Notes: generated from the sequence alone by a model not told the origin. Shown: positions 25,593 to 34,562, counted from the first letter of the stretch. The stretch: 64,000 nucleotides of DNA from Arthrobacter zhaoxinii (GCF_025244925.1 NZ_CP104275.1:124001-188000), one strand, 5' to 3'. Numbers and translations: made by a program.

Positions 25593-27806
25593 ATGTTCAG
25601 TAAGAGCACATCCGATCCCGACCCGCTCGTCCCCGGCGCCCCGGCTCCGCAGGCCCCGGAACTGGCCGAACCGACGGAACCCCGCGATCCGCTGCCGCCC
25701 AAGCCGGACCAGGACGGACCGGAGACGGTTACCGCCACAGGCGTGGCCACCGGGGCACCGAAGTCCTCCACCTCCCAGAGTGGAAAGTTCCTCACCACCG
25801 CGCAGGGCGCACGGCTGCGGGACACAGACCACTCCCTCAAGGCCGGTCCCCGCGGCCCGGTGCTGCTGCAGGACCACCACCTGCGGGAAAAGATCACCCA
25901 CTTCGACCATGAGCGCATTCCCGAGCGCGTGGTCCACGCCCGCGGCGCTGCCGCGCACGGCGTGTTTACCGCCAACGGCACCGCTGAAGGTGTCACGCAG
26001 GCCGGCTTCCTCGCCAAGGGTGTGGAGACCCCCGTCTTTGTTCGGTTTTCCACCGTGCTTGGCTCCCGCGGCTCCGCGGACACCGTCCGGGACACCCGCG
26101 GTTTCAGCACCAAGTTCTACACGGCCGAAGGAAACTACGACCTGGTCGGCAACAACATTCCGGTGTTCTTCATCCAGGACGCCATCAAATTCCCCGACGT
26201 GATCCACGCGGGCAAGCCACACCCGGACCGGGAAATCCCGCAGGCCCAGAGCGCCCATGACACCTTCTGGGACTTCGTCTCCCTCCACACCGAAGCCCAG
26301 CATCACACCATGTGGAACATGTCGGACCGGGGCATCCCCCGCTCCTACCGCACCATGGAAGGCTTCGGCGTCCACACCTTCCGGCTGATTAACGCCGCCG
26401 GTCAAACCACGCTGGTGAAGTTCCACTGGAAGCCCCGCCAGGGCGTGCACTCCCTGGTCTGGGAAGAGGCGCAGATCATTAACGGCATGGATCCGGACTT
26501 CCACCGCCGCGACCTTGCCGACGCCATTGAGGCCGGCGCGTTCCCGCAGTGGGACCTGGGCATCCAGGTTTTCCCGGACACCGAGGACGAAATGTTCGAG
26601 GGCATCGACCTGCTGGATCCGACCAAGCTCGTCCCCGAGGAACTGGCTCCCGTGCAGGTCATCGGCACCATGACGCTCAACGCGAACGTCACGAACTACT
26701 TCGCGGAAACCGAACAGGTGGCCTTCCACCCCGGACACCTGGTGCCGGGCATCGACGTCACCAATGACCCGCTGCTGCAGGGCCGGCTGTTCTCCTACAT
26801 CGATACGCAGCTGACCCGGCTGGGCGGCCCGAACTTCAGCCAGATTCCCATCAACCGCCCGCATGCACCCGTCAACGACATGCTCCGGGACGGGTTCCAC
26901 CAGAGTGCGGACCATTCCGGCGTGGCTCCGTACCAGCCCAACTCCCTCGACGGCGGCTGCCCCTTTATGGCCGGAGCAGACATGGGTGCCCTCATCGACG
27001 TTCCCGTCGAGGTGCCCGCGGCCCGTAAAGTGCGCGAGAACCCGGCGACCTTTGATGACCACTACAGCCAGGCGCGGATGTTCTTCCGTTCCCTGACGCC
27101 GGTGGAACAGGACCATGTGGTTCAGGCCTACACGTTTGAACTGGGCAAGTGCTACGAGGAGAACATCCGGCTGCGCCAGCTCCAGTCGCTTGCGAATATC
27201 GACAAGCGCCTTGCCGACGATGTGGCCGCCGGCCTGGGCCTGACGGCCCCGGCTCCCGCCCTCGCCGTCGCCGACACCGACCCCAGCCCTGCCCTCAGCC
27301 AGCTCGGCGGCACCTGGCCGGTGGCCGGCCGGATGGTCGGCGTTGTCGCCGATGAAGCATCCGACCTGGCCACGGTTTCCGAGGTCCTGGCAGCACTCCA
27401 TGCAGAGGGCATGGTCCCGCTGGTCATTGCACCGCACGGCGGCAAGCTGGGCGGTGAAATCACTGTCCAGCGGACCTACCTGACGGCCCGCTCCACCGAA
27501 TTCGACGCCGTGATCGTGGCGGCCTCGGGTGCCGCGGCACCGGATGCGGCGGACAGCCTGGATGCCAAGGCAGGCAACCCGGGCGGGCACCCCTCCCTTG
27601 ACCCCAGGGTCACCCTGCTCCTGGCCGAAGCCTTCCGCCACGCCAAGGCCCTTGGGGCCTGGGGCGACGGCGGTTCGGTCCTTGCGGCAGCCGGCATCCC
27701 CGCGGAAACGCCCGGCATTGTCGTAGGCGGAGCCGCCGAGGTTGCGTCCGGCGTTACCGCGCTCCTGGCGAACCACCGGGTGTGGGAGCGTTTCCCCACC
27801 GCCTAG
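25593..27806 (+). CDS. katE: Large-subunit monofunctional catalase (HPII type)
   Basis: KatE decomposes hydrogen peroxide with heme. The 737-residue sequence has a long Pro-rich N-terminal extension (about 1-75), then the catalase core with distal histidine in [13 protein letters not shown], the active-site Asn in [12 protein letters not shown], and the proximal tyrosine in [16 protein letters not shown] flavodoxin/DJ-1-like C-terminal domain (about 565-737) is characteristic of clade 2 catalases. ATG at 25593 follows GGAGG; an upstream in-frame ATG at 25536 is in the operator. Likely stress-regulated through the nested palindrome upstream. Confidence 0.97.
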   Translation: MFSKSTSDPDPLVPGAPAPQAPELAEPTEPRDPLPPKPDQDGPETVTATGVATGAPKSSTSQSGKFLTTAQGARLRDTDHSLKAGPRGPVLLQDHHLREKITHFDHERIPERVVHARGAAAHGVFTANGTAEGVTQAGFLAKGVETPVFVRFSTVLGSRGSADTVRDTRGFSTKFYTAEGNYDLVGNNIPVFFIQDAIKFPDVIHAGKPHPDREIPQAQSAHDTFWDFVSLHTEAQHHTMWNMSDRGIPRSYRTMEGFGVHTFRLINAAGQTTLVKFHWKPRQGVHSLVWEEAQIINGMDPDFHRRDLADAIEAGAFPQWDLGIQVFPDTEDEMFEGIDLLDPTKLVPEELAPVQVIGTMTLNANVTNYFAETEQVAFHPGHLVPGIDVTNDPLLQGRLFSYIDTQLTRLGGPNFSQIPINRPHAPVNDMLRDGFHQSADHSGVAPYQPNSLDGGCPFMAGADMGALIDVPVEVPAARKVRENPATFDDHYSQARMFFRSLTPVEQDHVVQAYTFELGKCYEENIRLRQLQSLANIDKRLADDVAAGLGLTAPAPALAVADTDPSPALSQLGGTWPVAGRMVGVVADEASDLATVSEVLAALHAEGMVPLVIAPHGGKLGGEITVQRTYLTARSTEFDAVIVAASGAAAPDAADSLDAKAGNPGGHPSLDPRVTLLLAEAFRHAKALGAWGDGGSVLAAAGIPAETPGIVVGGAAEVASGVTALLANHRVWERFPTA

Positions 27807-27837
27807 CTGACGCGGTTGCCGGTGCCGAAACCGGATA

Positions 27838-27877
27838 AAACAAGAAGGGATCCGCGGCCGCGGATCCCTTCTTGTTT
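27838..27877. terminator. Perfect 40-base palindrome, bidirectional terminator
   Basis: Two 20-base arms, AAACAAGAAGGGATCCGCGG and its exact complement, meet without a spacer and carry A/T-rich outer ends on both sides. It separates convergent katE and the purine permease gene. Confidence 0.92.
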
Positions 27878-27918
27878 GGCAGTCTTGGTTGGCGGTGCAG
27901 GGCGGAATCGCTCCCCGC

Positions 27919-29349
27919 CTAGATTCCCGCTATTTCCCTGATCGGACCGATGCCGAAGAACAGGGCGAATGCCGCTGCCACCACGTACATCAGGGGGTGG
28001 ACCTCGCGGCCCCGGCCCTGGAAGACGCGGATGATGGTGAAGGAGATGAACCCGGCACCCAGACCGTCAGCAATCGAGTAGGTGAACGGCATCAGCGTGA
28101 AGGTAAGGAAGGACGGCAGAGCCAGCCCGATGTCGCTCCAGTCGATCTTGCCGACCTGGGAGACCATCAGGTAGCCCACGACCACCAGGGCAGGGGCCAC
28201 GGCCTCGAACGGCACCAGATAGATCAGCGGCGTCAGGAACATGGCCACGATGAACAGCAGGCCGGTCACCACGGAGGCAAGCCCGGTGCGCGCACCTTCG
28301 CCGATGCCGGCGCCGGACTCCACGAAAATCTGGTTGGAGGAAACGCCGGCGCCGCCGCCGGCCACCGCACCCGCGGCATCCACCAGGAGGACACGCTCCA
28401 CGCGGGGGATGTTGCCGTCCTTGTCGATGCTGCCGGCCTCGGTGGCGAGGCCCACCATGGTGCCCATCGCATCGAAGAAGATGCTGAGCAGGATCACGAA
28501 GACCAGCAGCGAGGCGGCAACTCCGCCCAGGGTCTGGAAGGGCCCTACGAGGCTGACATCGCCGATCAGGGAGAGGTCCGGAGCAGCCCATTGGGGCATG
28601 CTCGGGGTCACCAGCGACCAGCCGGTAGCCACTCCGGCGCCCTGGCTGCCCGGATCGGCCAGCCATTCGACAATGACGGCGAACACGGTCGAGGCGACAA
28701 TGCCGATGAGGATCGCACCCCGGACCTTGCGGGACATCAGCACAATGGTCAGCAGCAGGCCGAAGACAAACACCAGCGTGGGCCACCCCAGCAACTGGCC
28801 GCCGTTGCCCAGGCCCAGCGGCACAGTGGTGCCGGCCGCATCCGGGTTACGCCGTACAAACCCGGCATTGACCAGTCCCACCAGCGCCACGAACAAGCCG
28901 ATGCCGACCACGATGGCGGTCTTCAGGCTGGGCGGCACGGCGCGGAAGACCGCTGTGCGGAATCCGGTCAGGACCAGGATCACCATCGCCAGGCCTGCGA
29001 TCACCACCAGGCCCATCACATCCGGCCAGGTCAATCCGTCATTTGAGGCAACCGTGACGGCCACGAAGGCGTTGACGCCCAAACCGGTGGCGATCGCGAA
29101 CGGGTGCTTGGCCCAGATGCCCATGATGAGGGTCAGAATGCCCGCCACCAGGGCGGTGCCCGCGGCGATTGCCGGGCCGGGCATGGTGTTACCCATCGAA
29201 TCCTCGCCGCCGAGTATCAGCGGATTGAGGACCACGATGTAACTCATCGCGAAGAAGGTGGCCAGACCGCCGCGTATTTCAGCTGATACGGAGGAGCCAC
29301 GCTTGGTGATCTCGAAGTAGCGGTCCAGCTTTGAACCTTGTTTGAGCAT
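27919..29349 (-). CDS. NCS2-family purine permease, AzgA (guanine/hypoxanthine) type
   Basis: This 476-residue membrane protein has the AzgA subgroup features: AEIRGGLATFFAMSYIVVLNP at the start, GLGVNAFVA in TM3 region, the long QTAQ-like equivalent, and VLLVDAAGAVAGGGAGVSSNQIFVESGAGIGEGARTG split over two helices. AzgA carriers bring in adenine, guanine or hypoxanthine with protons. Start ATG is well placed and the gene is transcribed alone, divergently from copC. A -10-like TAAGAT lies at 29404-29409 on the minus strand. Confidence 0.93.
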   Translation of the reverse strand: MLKQGSKLDRYFEITKRGSSVSAEIRGGLATFFAMSYIVVLNPLILGGEDSMGNTMPGPAIAAGTALVAGILTLIMGIWAKHPFAIATGLGVNAFVAVTVASNDGLTWPDVMGLVVIAGLAMVILVLTGFRTAVFRAVPPSLKTAIVVGIGLFVALVGLVNAGFVRRNPDAAGTTVPLGLGNGGQLLGWPTLVFVFGLLLTIVLMSRKVRGAILIGIVASTVFAVIVEWLADPGSQGAGVATGWSLVTPSMPQWAAPDLSLIGDVSLVGPFQTLGGVAASLLVFVILLSIFFDAMGTMVGLATEAGSIDKDGNIPRVERVLLVDAAGAVAGGGAGVSSNQIFVESGAGIGEGARTGLASVVTGLLFIVAMFLTPLIYLVPFEAVAPALVVVGYLMVSQVGKIDWSDIGLALPSFLTFTLMPFTYSIADGLGAGFISFTIIRVFQGRGREVHPLMYVVAAAFALFFGIGPIREIAGI

Positions 29350-29446
29350 GATGCGTCCTCTGAACTGACCTGCGGGGGGATGATGAGGGAATCCTGCTCT
29401 TAGATCTTATCGCGGAGCCGGGTCAGCGCCCCGGACCATGGGCGGT

Positions 29447-29458
29447 TAGGCTGAAACG
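29447..29458 (+). promoter_or_regulatory. -10 box for a leaderless transcript (copC)
   Basis: TAGGCT (29447-29452) ends six bases before the GTG at 29459; no ribosome binding site is present. Confidence 0.55.
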
Positions 29459-30070
29459 GTGATAAATTTTGTCCGCAATAACCGCTCGGTATCAGGTTTC
29501 GCCGCCGCGGCCGCCGCGTTCCTGCTGGCTCTGTGCGCCGGACTGCTGGTCTGGGCCCCGCCTGCTGCCGCGCATGATGAACTGACCGGCAGCACCCCGG
29601 CCAACGGTGCCGTGCTGGAGGCAGCCCCGGAGTCCGTTGAGTTGGTCTTCTCAAATAATCCAGCTGCCATCGGCTCCCGGGTGCAGGTCCTGGACGCCGC
29701 CGGAACCGACTGGGCCGACGGGGATGTGCGGATCCTGGATAACACCGCCACCCAGCCGCTGCGCTCTTCCCTGCCGGCCGGAACCTACACGGTGAACTGG
29801 AGGGTGGTGTCCTCCGACGCCCACCCGATCGGGGACGGGGAGTCGTTCACGTTCACCGTCACGGGCGGGACCTCCGCCGGAGCCTCCGCTCCGGCCACTG
29901 CCGCCCCGTCCACTGCTGAACCGCTGCCCGACGCAACCCAAAGTCCGGTGCTGAACCGGTCCGATGACCCGGGGTCCCCGTGGCCGGTGATTGTTCCGGC
30001 CGCCGTGGTGCTGGCAGCCGTGGCAGTACTGATTGCCCTGATCGTCCGCCGGCGGCTGCGCGAGGACTGA
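29459..30070 (+). CDS. CopC-domain copper-binding secreted/anchored protein
   Basis: The 203-residue protein has a signal peptide (about 1-38, ending PPAAA) so that mature sequence begins AHDELTGSTPANG, with the Cu(II)-binding His at or next to the new N-terminus, as in CopC. The beta-barrel continues through PESVELVF, RVQVLDAAG and WRVVSSDAHPIGDGESFTFTV, where DAHPI carries the second conserved His. A Ser/Ala/Pro-rich linker and a C-terminal membrane helix (about 176-196, then RRRLR) tether it outside. No copD partner follows. Confidence 0.9.
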   Translation: MINFVRNNRSVSGFAAAAAAFLLALCAGLLVWAPPAAAHDELTGSTPANGAVLEAAPESVELVFSNNPAAIGSRVQVLDAAGTDWADGDVRILDNTATQPLRSSLPAGTYTVNWRVVSSDAHPIGDGESFTFTVTGGTSAGASAPATAAPSTAEPLPDATQSPVLNRSDDPGSPWPVIVPAAVVLAAVAVLIALIVRRRLRED

Positions 30071-30073
30071 CGC

Positions 30074-30715
30074 TTACGTCCGTAGGAGGCACTGCGGGGC
30101 GGGAAGTCCGGCGTCTGCAATAGCTTCCCCGGCAGCCTTGGCCTGCCGCACCAGCCCCCGGAGGGACGGCAGCAGGTTTTCGCCAACGCCCACAAGGTAG
30201 ACGCCCGCGCTCCGCAGGGTGGCCGCCGCTTCGGGTCCTGAGCCCACCCCCACGGCGCGGGCCAGCCTGCGCAGATCCGATCTGGAACAGCTGGTGAGCA
30301 CCACGTAGTCGGCCAGCAGCAGTTCCCTGCCTGTGCGTACGGCCCATTTGCCGGAGCCCGCCACCGGCGAGGGCAGCAGGCCGGCGGAAACCGCCAGGGT
30401 CATCTCCTGCGCGGCGGAATCCTCCCGGATGTCCAGCCGGTGGCTGGCAACATAGGCGTGCAGCACGCGCAGCAGCTCCGCCCGCTCCGGGAGTACCTCC
30501 GGCTCCGCCGCTGCCTCCCTGATGGTGGCTGCTGCCGGGGCCGGACCTTGGACCACTATGGAGTCCACGCCCTGCCGGCAGAGCTCGGCGGCCACCGCCA
30601 AACCGCTGAGCCCGCAGCCAATGACGATGGCGCAGGTCAACTCCGTTGCTGTTTCCCCGTGTGTGGTTTCGGCATGCCCGGAGGCACCGGTGCGGGCGTC
30701 CCTACGAGAATCCAC
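30074..30715 (-). CDS. FAD/NAD(P)-binding-like protein, incomplete oxidoreductase fold
   Basis: From GTG after GGAAGGA (eight-base spacing) the frame encodes 213 residues. Residues about 28-50 hold a Rossmann dinucleotide motif, CAIVIGCGLSGLAVAAELC, followed by SIVVQGPAP. Later parts (KWAVRTGRELLLADYVVLTSCSR) resemble the strand where flavin oxidoreductases report a ligand. It is about half the length of typical monooxygenases, so it may be a degenerate or specialised member. The frame is open for 85 codons more upstream but without a credible start. Divergent from the universal stress gene. Confidence 0.65.
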   Translation of the reverse strand: MDSRRDARTGASGHAETTHGETATELTCAIVIGCGLSGLAVAAELCRQGVDSIVVQGPAPAAATIREAAAEPEVLPERAELLRVLHAYVASHRLDIREDSAAQEMTLAVSAGLLPSPVAGSGKWAVRTGRELLLADYVVLTSCSRSDLRRLARAVGVGSGPEAAATLRSAGVYLVGVGENLLPSLRGLVRQAKAAGEAIADAGLPAPQCLLRT

Positions 30716-30800
30716 GCAGGTGTTCCTTCCGACGGTTTTGGACACCTCCCCACAGGCTTCGGTTCTGGGGCGGAACCATATAGGCACTTGGGCCGGGACG

Positions 30801-30834
30801 GTAGCGTAGCCGGGCACCCGGCGGGGTACGCTAC
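30801..30834. promoter_or_regulatory. Symmetrical divergent promoter
   Basis: GTAGCGTA (30801-30808) and TACGCTAC (30827-30834) form an 8-base inverted repeat, and each arm contains a TACGCT -10 facing outward: one toward the FAD-like gene, the other toward the universal stress gene. Confidence 0.5.
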
Positions 30835-30887
30835 TGCCAAGGACAGCCGGAAGGTGAAGCGCCGGTTGGGGACCGGAAGGAACGGAC

Positions 30888-31889
30888 ATGACTGATTCGA
30901 CCTGGGGTGCAGGCAGCACGGACGGGCCTGCGGGCATCGTCGTGGGCGTGGATGGATCGGACCAGAGCATCTGTGCCCTGTTCTGGGCCGCCCGGGAGGC
31001 GCAGCGGCGGCGCTGCCCCCTTCACGTCGTGACGGCGTACACGGTACCCATATTCGCTGCCTCCTCGATGGACGCCGGGTACACCACTGTTGATGACGCA
31101 ATCATCAGGGACGGCGCCCGGCAGGTGCTGGATGAGGCAGTGGAGCGGATCAGCCATTACGGACTCGAAGTGGTCCCCCGGGTGGAGAGCGGAGATGCGG
31201 CGGCCGTTCTGCTGGAGCTCTCTGAAGACGCCGACCTCATGGTGGTGGGATCGCGCGGCCGCGGCGGATTTGTCGGGCGCCTGCTGGGGTCCGTTTCCAG
31301 CGCCCTGCCGGCGCACGCCAAGTGCCCCACGGTCGTGGTGCCGCTGCGGACCGCCGGCCGGCTGCCCGACTCGGGCGTGCGGCCGCCGGCGAACTCTCCG
31401 GACCCGGACGCGGTGCACCGCGCCGTCGTCGTTGGCGTGGACGGTTCGGAACAGGGCCGGGCCGCGTCGCTGGTTGCGGCCGAACAGGCGCAGAGCAGAA
31501 ACCTCCCGCTGCGCATCCTGTGTGCATTGCCGCCGTTCACCGGCTCACTCGCCTGGGTGCCCGCACCGCTGGATATCGAGGCGCTGCATTCGGAGCTGCA
31601 GGAACAGCTCGACGCCGGCCGTGACTGGCTGCAGAGCCACTTCCCGGAACTGGAAATGACCGTGGAACTGGTGGACGGCAGCCCGGGGGAGATCCTGATC
31701 CAACGCACCGCGAAGGTCGAGCTGCTGGTGATGGGCACTCGCGGCCGGGGCGGCTTCGCCGGCATGCTGATGGGATCCACCAGCCAGAGCGTGCTGCACC
31801 ACGCCAAGGGCCCCCTGATGGTGGTGCCGGACCATGACGATCCCCGGCTGCTGGACCGGCCGAACTTCGGCCCGATGATTGCTGAATAG
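30888..31889 (+). CDS. Universal stress protein with two Usp domains
   Basis: The 333-residue cytosolic protein carries two UspA domains (about 16-155 and 180-322). Each has the strand-loop IVVGVDGSDQS / AVVVGVDGSEQG and the nucleotide-binding motif G-S/T-RGRGGF: GSRGRGGFVGRLLGSVS and GTRGRGGFAGMLMGSTS. Tandem Usp proteins in actinobacteria bind ATP and rise under hypoxia, starvation or oxidative stress. GGAAGGAACGGAC precedes the ATG. Confidence 0.94.
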   Translation: MTDSTWGAGSTDGPAGIVVGVDGSDQSICALFWAAREAQRRRCPLHVVTAYTVPIFAASSMDAGYTTVDDAIIRDGARQVLDEAVERISHYGLEVVPRVESGDAAAVLLELSEDADLMVVGSRGRGGFVGRLLGSVSSALPAHAKCPTVVVPLRTAGRLPDSGVRPPANSPDPDAVHRAVVVGVDGSEQGRAASLVAAEQAQSRNLPLRILCALPPFTGSLAWVPAPLDIEALHSELQEQLDAGRDWLQSHFPELEMTVELVDGSPGEILIQRTAKVELLVMGTRGRGGFAGMLMGSTSQSVLHHAKGPLMVVPDHDDPRLLDRPNFGPMIAE

Positions 31890-31901
31890 CCCGCCGGGCA
31901 T

Positions 31902-32831
31902 TTAGGCGTGCTGCTGGCCCTCGTGGACGGCGTGGCTGGCCGGCTCCAGCTGGAAGGTGCAGTGCTCGGTGTCGAAGTGGCTGCTGAGGCACCGGGTCAG
32001 CCGGTCCAGCACCCGGTCCAGGCCGTCCGGGGTGAGGTGCTCTTCCTCCACCACCACGTGTGCGGAGAACACCGGCACCCCTGAGGTGATGGTCCAGATG
32101 TGGATGTCGTGCGCGTCCGACACTCCGGCCACGGACACAATGTGGTCGCGGATCATGCCCACGTCCACACCCTGCGGGGTGGCCTCAAGCAGCACGTCGA
32201 TGACCTCCCGCAGCAGTGACCAGGCCCGCGGGGCGATCATCAGGGCAATCAGGAACGAGGCCCAGGTGTCCGCCTGCTGGTAGCCGGTGGTCATGATCAC
32301 GACGGCGGACACCACCACTGCAGCCGAGCCCAGCAGGTCGCCCAGCACCTCCAGGTAGGCGCCGCGGACATTCAGAGACTCTTTCCGGCCCGCGTGGAGA
32401 ACCAGCAGGGAGATCAGGTTCGCGAGGCCGCCCACAACGGCGAACGGCAGCATCAGCGATGTGTCGACGTCGGGTTCGCTGCCCAGCCTCCGGAGCGCCT
32501 CCACGAAGATCACTACGGCAATAACAATCAGCAGCACGGCGTTGGCCAGGGCGGCCAGTACTTCGGCGCGCTGGTAGCCGTAGGTCCGCCGCGACGTCGC
32601 CGGGCGGGCGGCAATCCATGACGCGACCAGGGCAATCGAGACCCCGGCTGCGTCGGAGAGCATGTGGCCGGCGTCGGCAAGCAGTGCCAGCGATCCTGAG
32701 AGCAGGGCGCCGGCAACCTGGATGACGACCACCGAGAGGGTGATGAGGAAAACGATCAGGAGCCGCCGCCGGTGTTTCCCGGTGGCGGTGACTGTGCCCA
32801 GCCCGTGGCTGTGGCCGTGATTCCCACTCAT
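31902..32831 (-). CDS. Cation diffusion facilitator, CzcD/ZitB-like metal exporter
   Basis: The 309-residue membrane protein has six helices, a His-rich N-terminus (GNHGHSHGLG), metal-site helices with LADAGHMLSDAAGVSIAL (HxxxD), and a cytosolic C-terminal domain containing VSDAHDIHIWTI and HVVVEEEH. CDF proteins export Zn, Co, Cd or related ions against protons. Transcription probably starts at the ATG (TAGCCT six bases upstream). No regulator is adjacent. Confidence 0.93.
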   Translation of the reverse strand: MSGNHGHSHGLGTVTATGKHRRRLLIVFLITLSVVVIQVAGALLSGSLALLADAGHMLSDAAGVSIALVASWIAARPATSRRTYGYQRAEVLAALANAVLLIVIAVVIFVEALRRLGSEPDVDTSLMLPFAVVGGLANLISLLVLHAGRKESLNVRGAYLEVLGDLLGSAAVVVSAVVIMTTGYQQADTWASFLIALMIAPRAWSLLREVIDVLLEATPQGVDVGMIRDHIVSVAGVSDAHDIHIWTITSGVPVFSAHVVVEEEHLTPDGLDRVLDRLTRCLSSHFDTEHCTFQLEPASHAVHEGQQHA

Positions 32832-32843
32832 GCTTAAAGGCTA
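32832..32843 (-). promoter_or_regulatory. -10 box for a leaderless transcript (CDF exporter)
   Basis: On the minus strand TAGCCT (32838-32843) is followed by TTAAGC and then ATG; no ribosome binding site. Confidence 0.55.
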
Positions 32844-33212
32844 GCCCCAGCCCAGTTCATGCAGCCGTTCGTCGTTGATGCCGAAGTGATGGGCTACCTC
32901 ATGGATGACGGTGATGCGGACCTCGTCCACTACTTCCTCCCGGCTGGAGCACATCCGCAGCAGCGGTCCGCGGAACACCACAATCCGGTCCGGCAGTGAA
33001 CCGGCGTCCCACCAGGAATCCCGTTCGGTCAGCGGGGTGCCCTCGTAGACCCCCAGCAGCTCGGTGTCCGGATCTTCGTGCGGGCCCGGCACATACTCAT
33101 CCTCGATGAAGACCGCCACGTTGTTCATGGCGCGGGACAGATCCGCCGGAATGGAGTCGAGGGCTGCTTCCACGCAGGCGTCGAACTCGTCCGGACTCAT
33201 CTCAATTGGCAC
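32841..33212 (-). CDS. Small zincin-fold metallopeptidase family protein
   Basis: The 123-residue protein belongs to the minimal zincin family of actinobacteria (PF06262). The metal motif is VIHEVAHHFGINDERLHELGW, i.e. HEVxHHxG-x-(x)-D, near the C-terminus. Upstream segments FDACVEAALDSIPADLSRAMNNVAV and ELLGVYEGTPLTERD are family-typical. Peptidase activity is unproven for most members. The GTG start lies six bases after TACAGT, so a leaderless message is likely; an ATG five codons later is the alternative start. Confidence 0.9.
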   Translation of the reverse strand: MPIEMSPDEFDACVEAALDSIPADLSRAMNNVAVFIEDEYVPGPHEDPDTELLGVYEGTPLTERDSWWDAGSLPDRIVVFRGPLLRMCSSREEVVDEVRITVIHEVAHHFGINDERLHELGWG

Positions 33213-33224
33213 CCCTCCACTGTA
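33213..33224 (-). promoter_or_regulatory. -10 box for a leaderless transcript (zincin)
   Basis: On the minus strand TACAGT (33219-33224), then GGAGGG, then GTG at 33212. GGAGGG touches the start codon and is too close to act as a Shine-Dalgarno sequence. Confidence 0.5.
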
Positions 33225-33250
33225 GTGGCGCAGCCCTCACCGAAGGCGTT

Positions 33251-33279
33251 TTGGATATTCCGGAAAAAAGCCCTATAGT
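33251..33279 (+). promoter_or_regulatory. Promoter of the tRNA cluster
   Basis: TTGGAT (33251-33256) and TATAGT (33274-33279) are 17 bases apart, about 66 bases before tRNA-Glu, in a short AT-rich stretch. Confidence 0.65.
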
Positions 33280-33345
33280 TTTAGAGTCCACAACGGAGCG
33301 AAACGACTGGTTCACCAGCCGCTTCAATCCATGTGTGTTCTGTTG

Positions 33346-33418
33346 GCCCCCATCGTCTAGCGGCCTAGGACACCGCCCTTTCACGGCGGCGGCACGGGTT
33401 CGAATCCCGTTGGGGGTA
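33346..33418 (+). tRNA. tRNA-Glu (anticodon TTC)
   Basis: The 73-base cloverleaf has acceptor arms GCCCCCA/TGGGGGT (with a G-T first pair), anticodon stem CCGCC/GGCGG around loop CTTTCAC, and T-arm ACGGGTTCGAATCCCGT. CCA is not encoded. Confidence 0.97.
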
Positions 33419-33459
33419 CTCAGGAGTGGTAAATGAGCCGGTGAGAATCTGGTAGAGTT

Positions 33460-33465
33460 TACACT
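33460..33465 (+). promoter_or_regulatory. -10 box before tRNA-Asp
   Basis: TACACT lies 12 bases before tRNA-Asp, suggesting a second promoter within the tRNA cluster. Confidence 0.4.
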
Positions 33466-33477
33466 CGTGAAATGCAA

Positions 33478-33551
33478 GGCCCTGTAGCGCAGCTGGTTAG
33501 CGCGCCGCCCTGTCACGGCGGAGGTCGCGGGTTCAAGTCCCGTCAGGGTCG
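33478..33551 (+). tRNA. tRNA-Asp (anticodon GTC)
   Basis: The 74-base cloverleaf has acceptor GGCCCTG/CAGGGTC, anticodon stem CCGCC/GGCGG around CTGTCAC, and T-arm GCGGGTTCAAGTCCCGT. CCA is not encoded. Confidence 0.97.
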
Positions 33552-33607
33552 CTCAGATTTTCTGAAGCGATTTGGAAGATCTCGGTGATCATCGGTTGAT
33601 GATGCCA

Positions 33608-33683
33608 GGCTCTGTAGCTCAGTTGGTAGAGCGTTCGACTGAAAATCGAAAGGTCACCGGATCGACGCCGGTCGGAGCCACCA
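33608..33683 (+). tRNA. tRNA-Phe (anticodon GAA), with encoded CCA
   Basis: Acceptor GGCTCTG/CGGAGCC, D-arm GCTC/GAGC, anticodon stem TTCGA/TCGAA around CTGAAAA, T-stem ACCGG/CCGGT. The T-loop reads ATCGACG, with A instead of T at position 54. Unlike its two neighbours it is followed by a genomic CCA (33681-33683). Confidence 0.95.
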
Positions 33684-33686
33684 GCT

Positions 33687-33728
33687 AAAACCCCGTAGCT
33701 GTCTCGCAGGAGACAGGACGGGGTTTTT
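33687..33728 (+). terminator. Terminator of the tRNA cluster
   Basis: AAAACCCCGT pairs with ACGGGGTTTTT, enclosing a second stem CTGTCTC/GAGACAG; a five-T run follows. Confidence 0.9.
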
Positions 33729-33781
33729 CTTTTTGCCCGGACAGCCTTCACGGGAGGCTCCGCAACGTCCCGCCCCCGGGA

Positions 33782-33793
33782 TACGCTGAACCC
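33782..33793 (+). promoter_or_regulatory. -10 box for a leaderless transcript (Asp23 operon)
   Basis: TACGCT (33782-33787) is followed by GAACCC and ATG at 33794, nearly identical to the site before the esterase gene at 8083. Confidence 0.6.
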
Positions 33794-34294
33794 ATGGATG
33801 AGCTCCGGAACACATCAGCGGCAACCGCAGCCGCCACGACTGCTCCAGTTACCCCCGCCCCCGCATCTCCGCCGCATGCCGGAGCCGGCTCCGGCGTCCC
33901 GGCGACCGTGGGCGGCCGCACGTCCATCAGCGAGCAGGCGGTGGCCAAGGTCGCCGCGATTGTTGCCCGGGCCGTTCCCGGTGTCTTCAACCTGGGCAAC
34001 ACTCCCGGACGGGCCCTTGGCGCGGTGCGCGACGCCGTCGGCGGAACAACAAACGCCACCTCCGGCGTGCACGTGGAAGTCGGTGAACGCGAGGTAGCCG
34101 TCGATGTCAGCCTGGTGGCCGTCTACGGCAATGCCCTGACCGTGGTTGCGAACAATGTCCGTGCCGCCGTTTACGGTGCGGTGGAGGAATTGGTTGGCCT
34201 CAGCGTCGTCGAGGTCAACGTGGAGATCACCGATGTGCACCTTCCCGCGGAGCCGTCCGGTGCCGCACCGGTCGGCGGCGCCAAAGCGGTATAG
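33794..34294 (+). CDS. Asp23/Gls24 family envelope stress protein
   Basis: The 166-residue protein starts with a Thr/Pro/Ala-rich tail (1-42) and then the Asp23/Gls24 domain: GGRTSISEQAVAKVAAIVARAVPGVFN, VEVGEREVAVDVSLVAVYG, and VVEVNVEITDVHLP. In firmicutes Asp23 is membrane-anchored through AmaP and marks envelope stress. It leads an operon with DUF2273, a second Asp23-like gene, a DUF6286-like gene and amaP, consistent with a similar membrane-associated complex. Confidence 0.92.
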   Translation: MDELRNTSAATAAATTAPVTPAPASPPHAGAGSGVPATVGGRTSISEQAVAKVAAIVARAVPGVFNLGNTPGRALGAVRDAVGGTTNATSGVHVEVGEREVAVDVSLVAVYGNALTVVANNVRAAVYGAVEELVGLSVVEVNVEITDVHLPAEPSGAAPVGGAKAV

Positions 34295-34370
34295 GCTTCG
34301 AGACACGTTCCTCGCGGGACGCACAGGTTACGGGCAGGGAAGCTACGGGGCAGGGAATAAGGCAGGGGAA

Positions 34371-34562
34371 ATGAAACCAACAGTGGTGGGAATGGCAATC
34401 GGAGCCGTACTGGCTTTCGCCGCACTGATATTCGACTTCTGGGGCTTTCTGCTGACCGCCCTGTTCATTGCAGTTGGAGCGCTGCTGGGCCGCGCTGCGG
34501 AGGGCAAGATCGACTTCCGCACCGTTTCCGATGCGCTGACCGGCCGCCGCTCCTCTTCGTGA
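34371..34562 (+). CDS. DUF2273-like small membrane protein
   Basis: This 63-residue protein follows GGCAGGGGAA. It has one hydrophobic hairpin (about 4-45: GMAIGAVLAFAALIFDFWGFLLTALF split in two helices, with AVGALLGRAAEG). Such small proteins are regularly found next to Asp23/AmaP genes. Its stop overlaps the following GTG start (GTGA). It was chosen at ATG 34371, not the far upstream open frame. Confidence 0.85.
   Translation: MKPTVVGMAIGAVLAFAALIFDFWGFLLTALFIAVGALLGRAAEGKIDFRTVSDALTGRRSSS

Noticed and set aside
24822..27776. Open frame of 984 codons on the minus strand opposite katE
   Set aside because: Antisense shadow of the catalase and the gene before it; no domain, no start signal.
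33533..33751. Open frame across tRNA-Phe on the minus strand
   Set aside because: It overlaps a clear tRNA and its terminator; composition is not coding-like.
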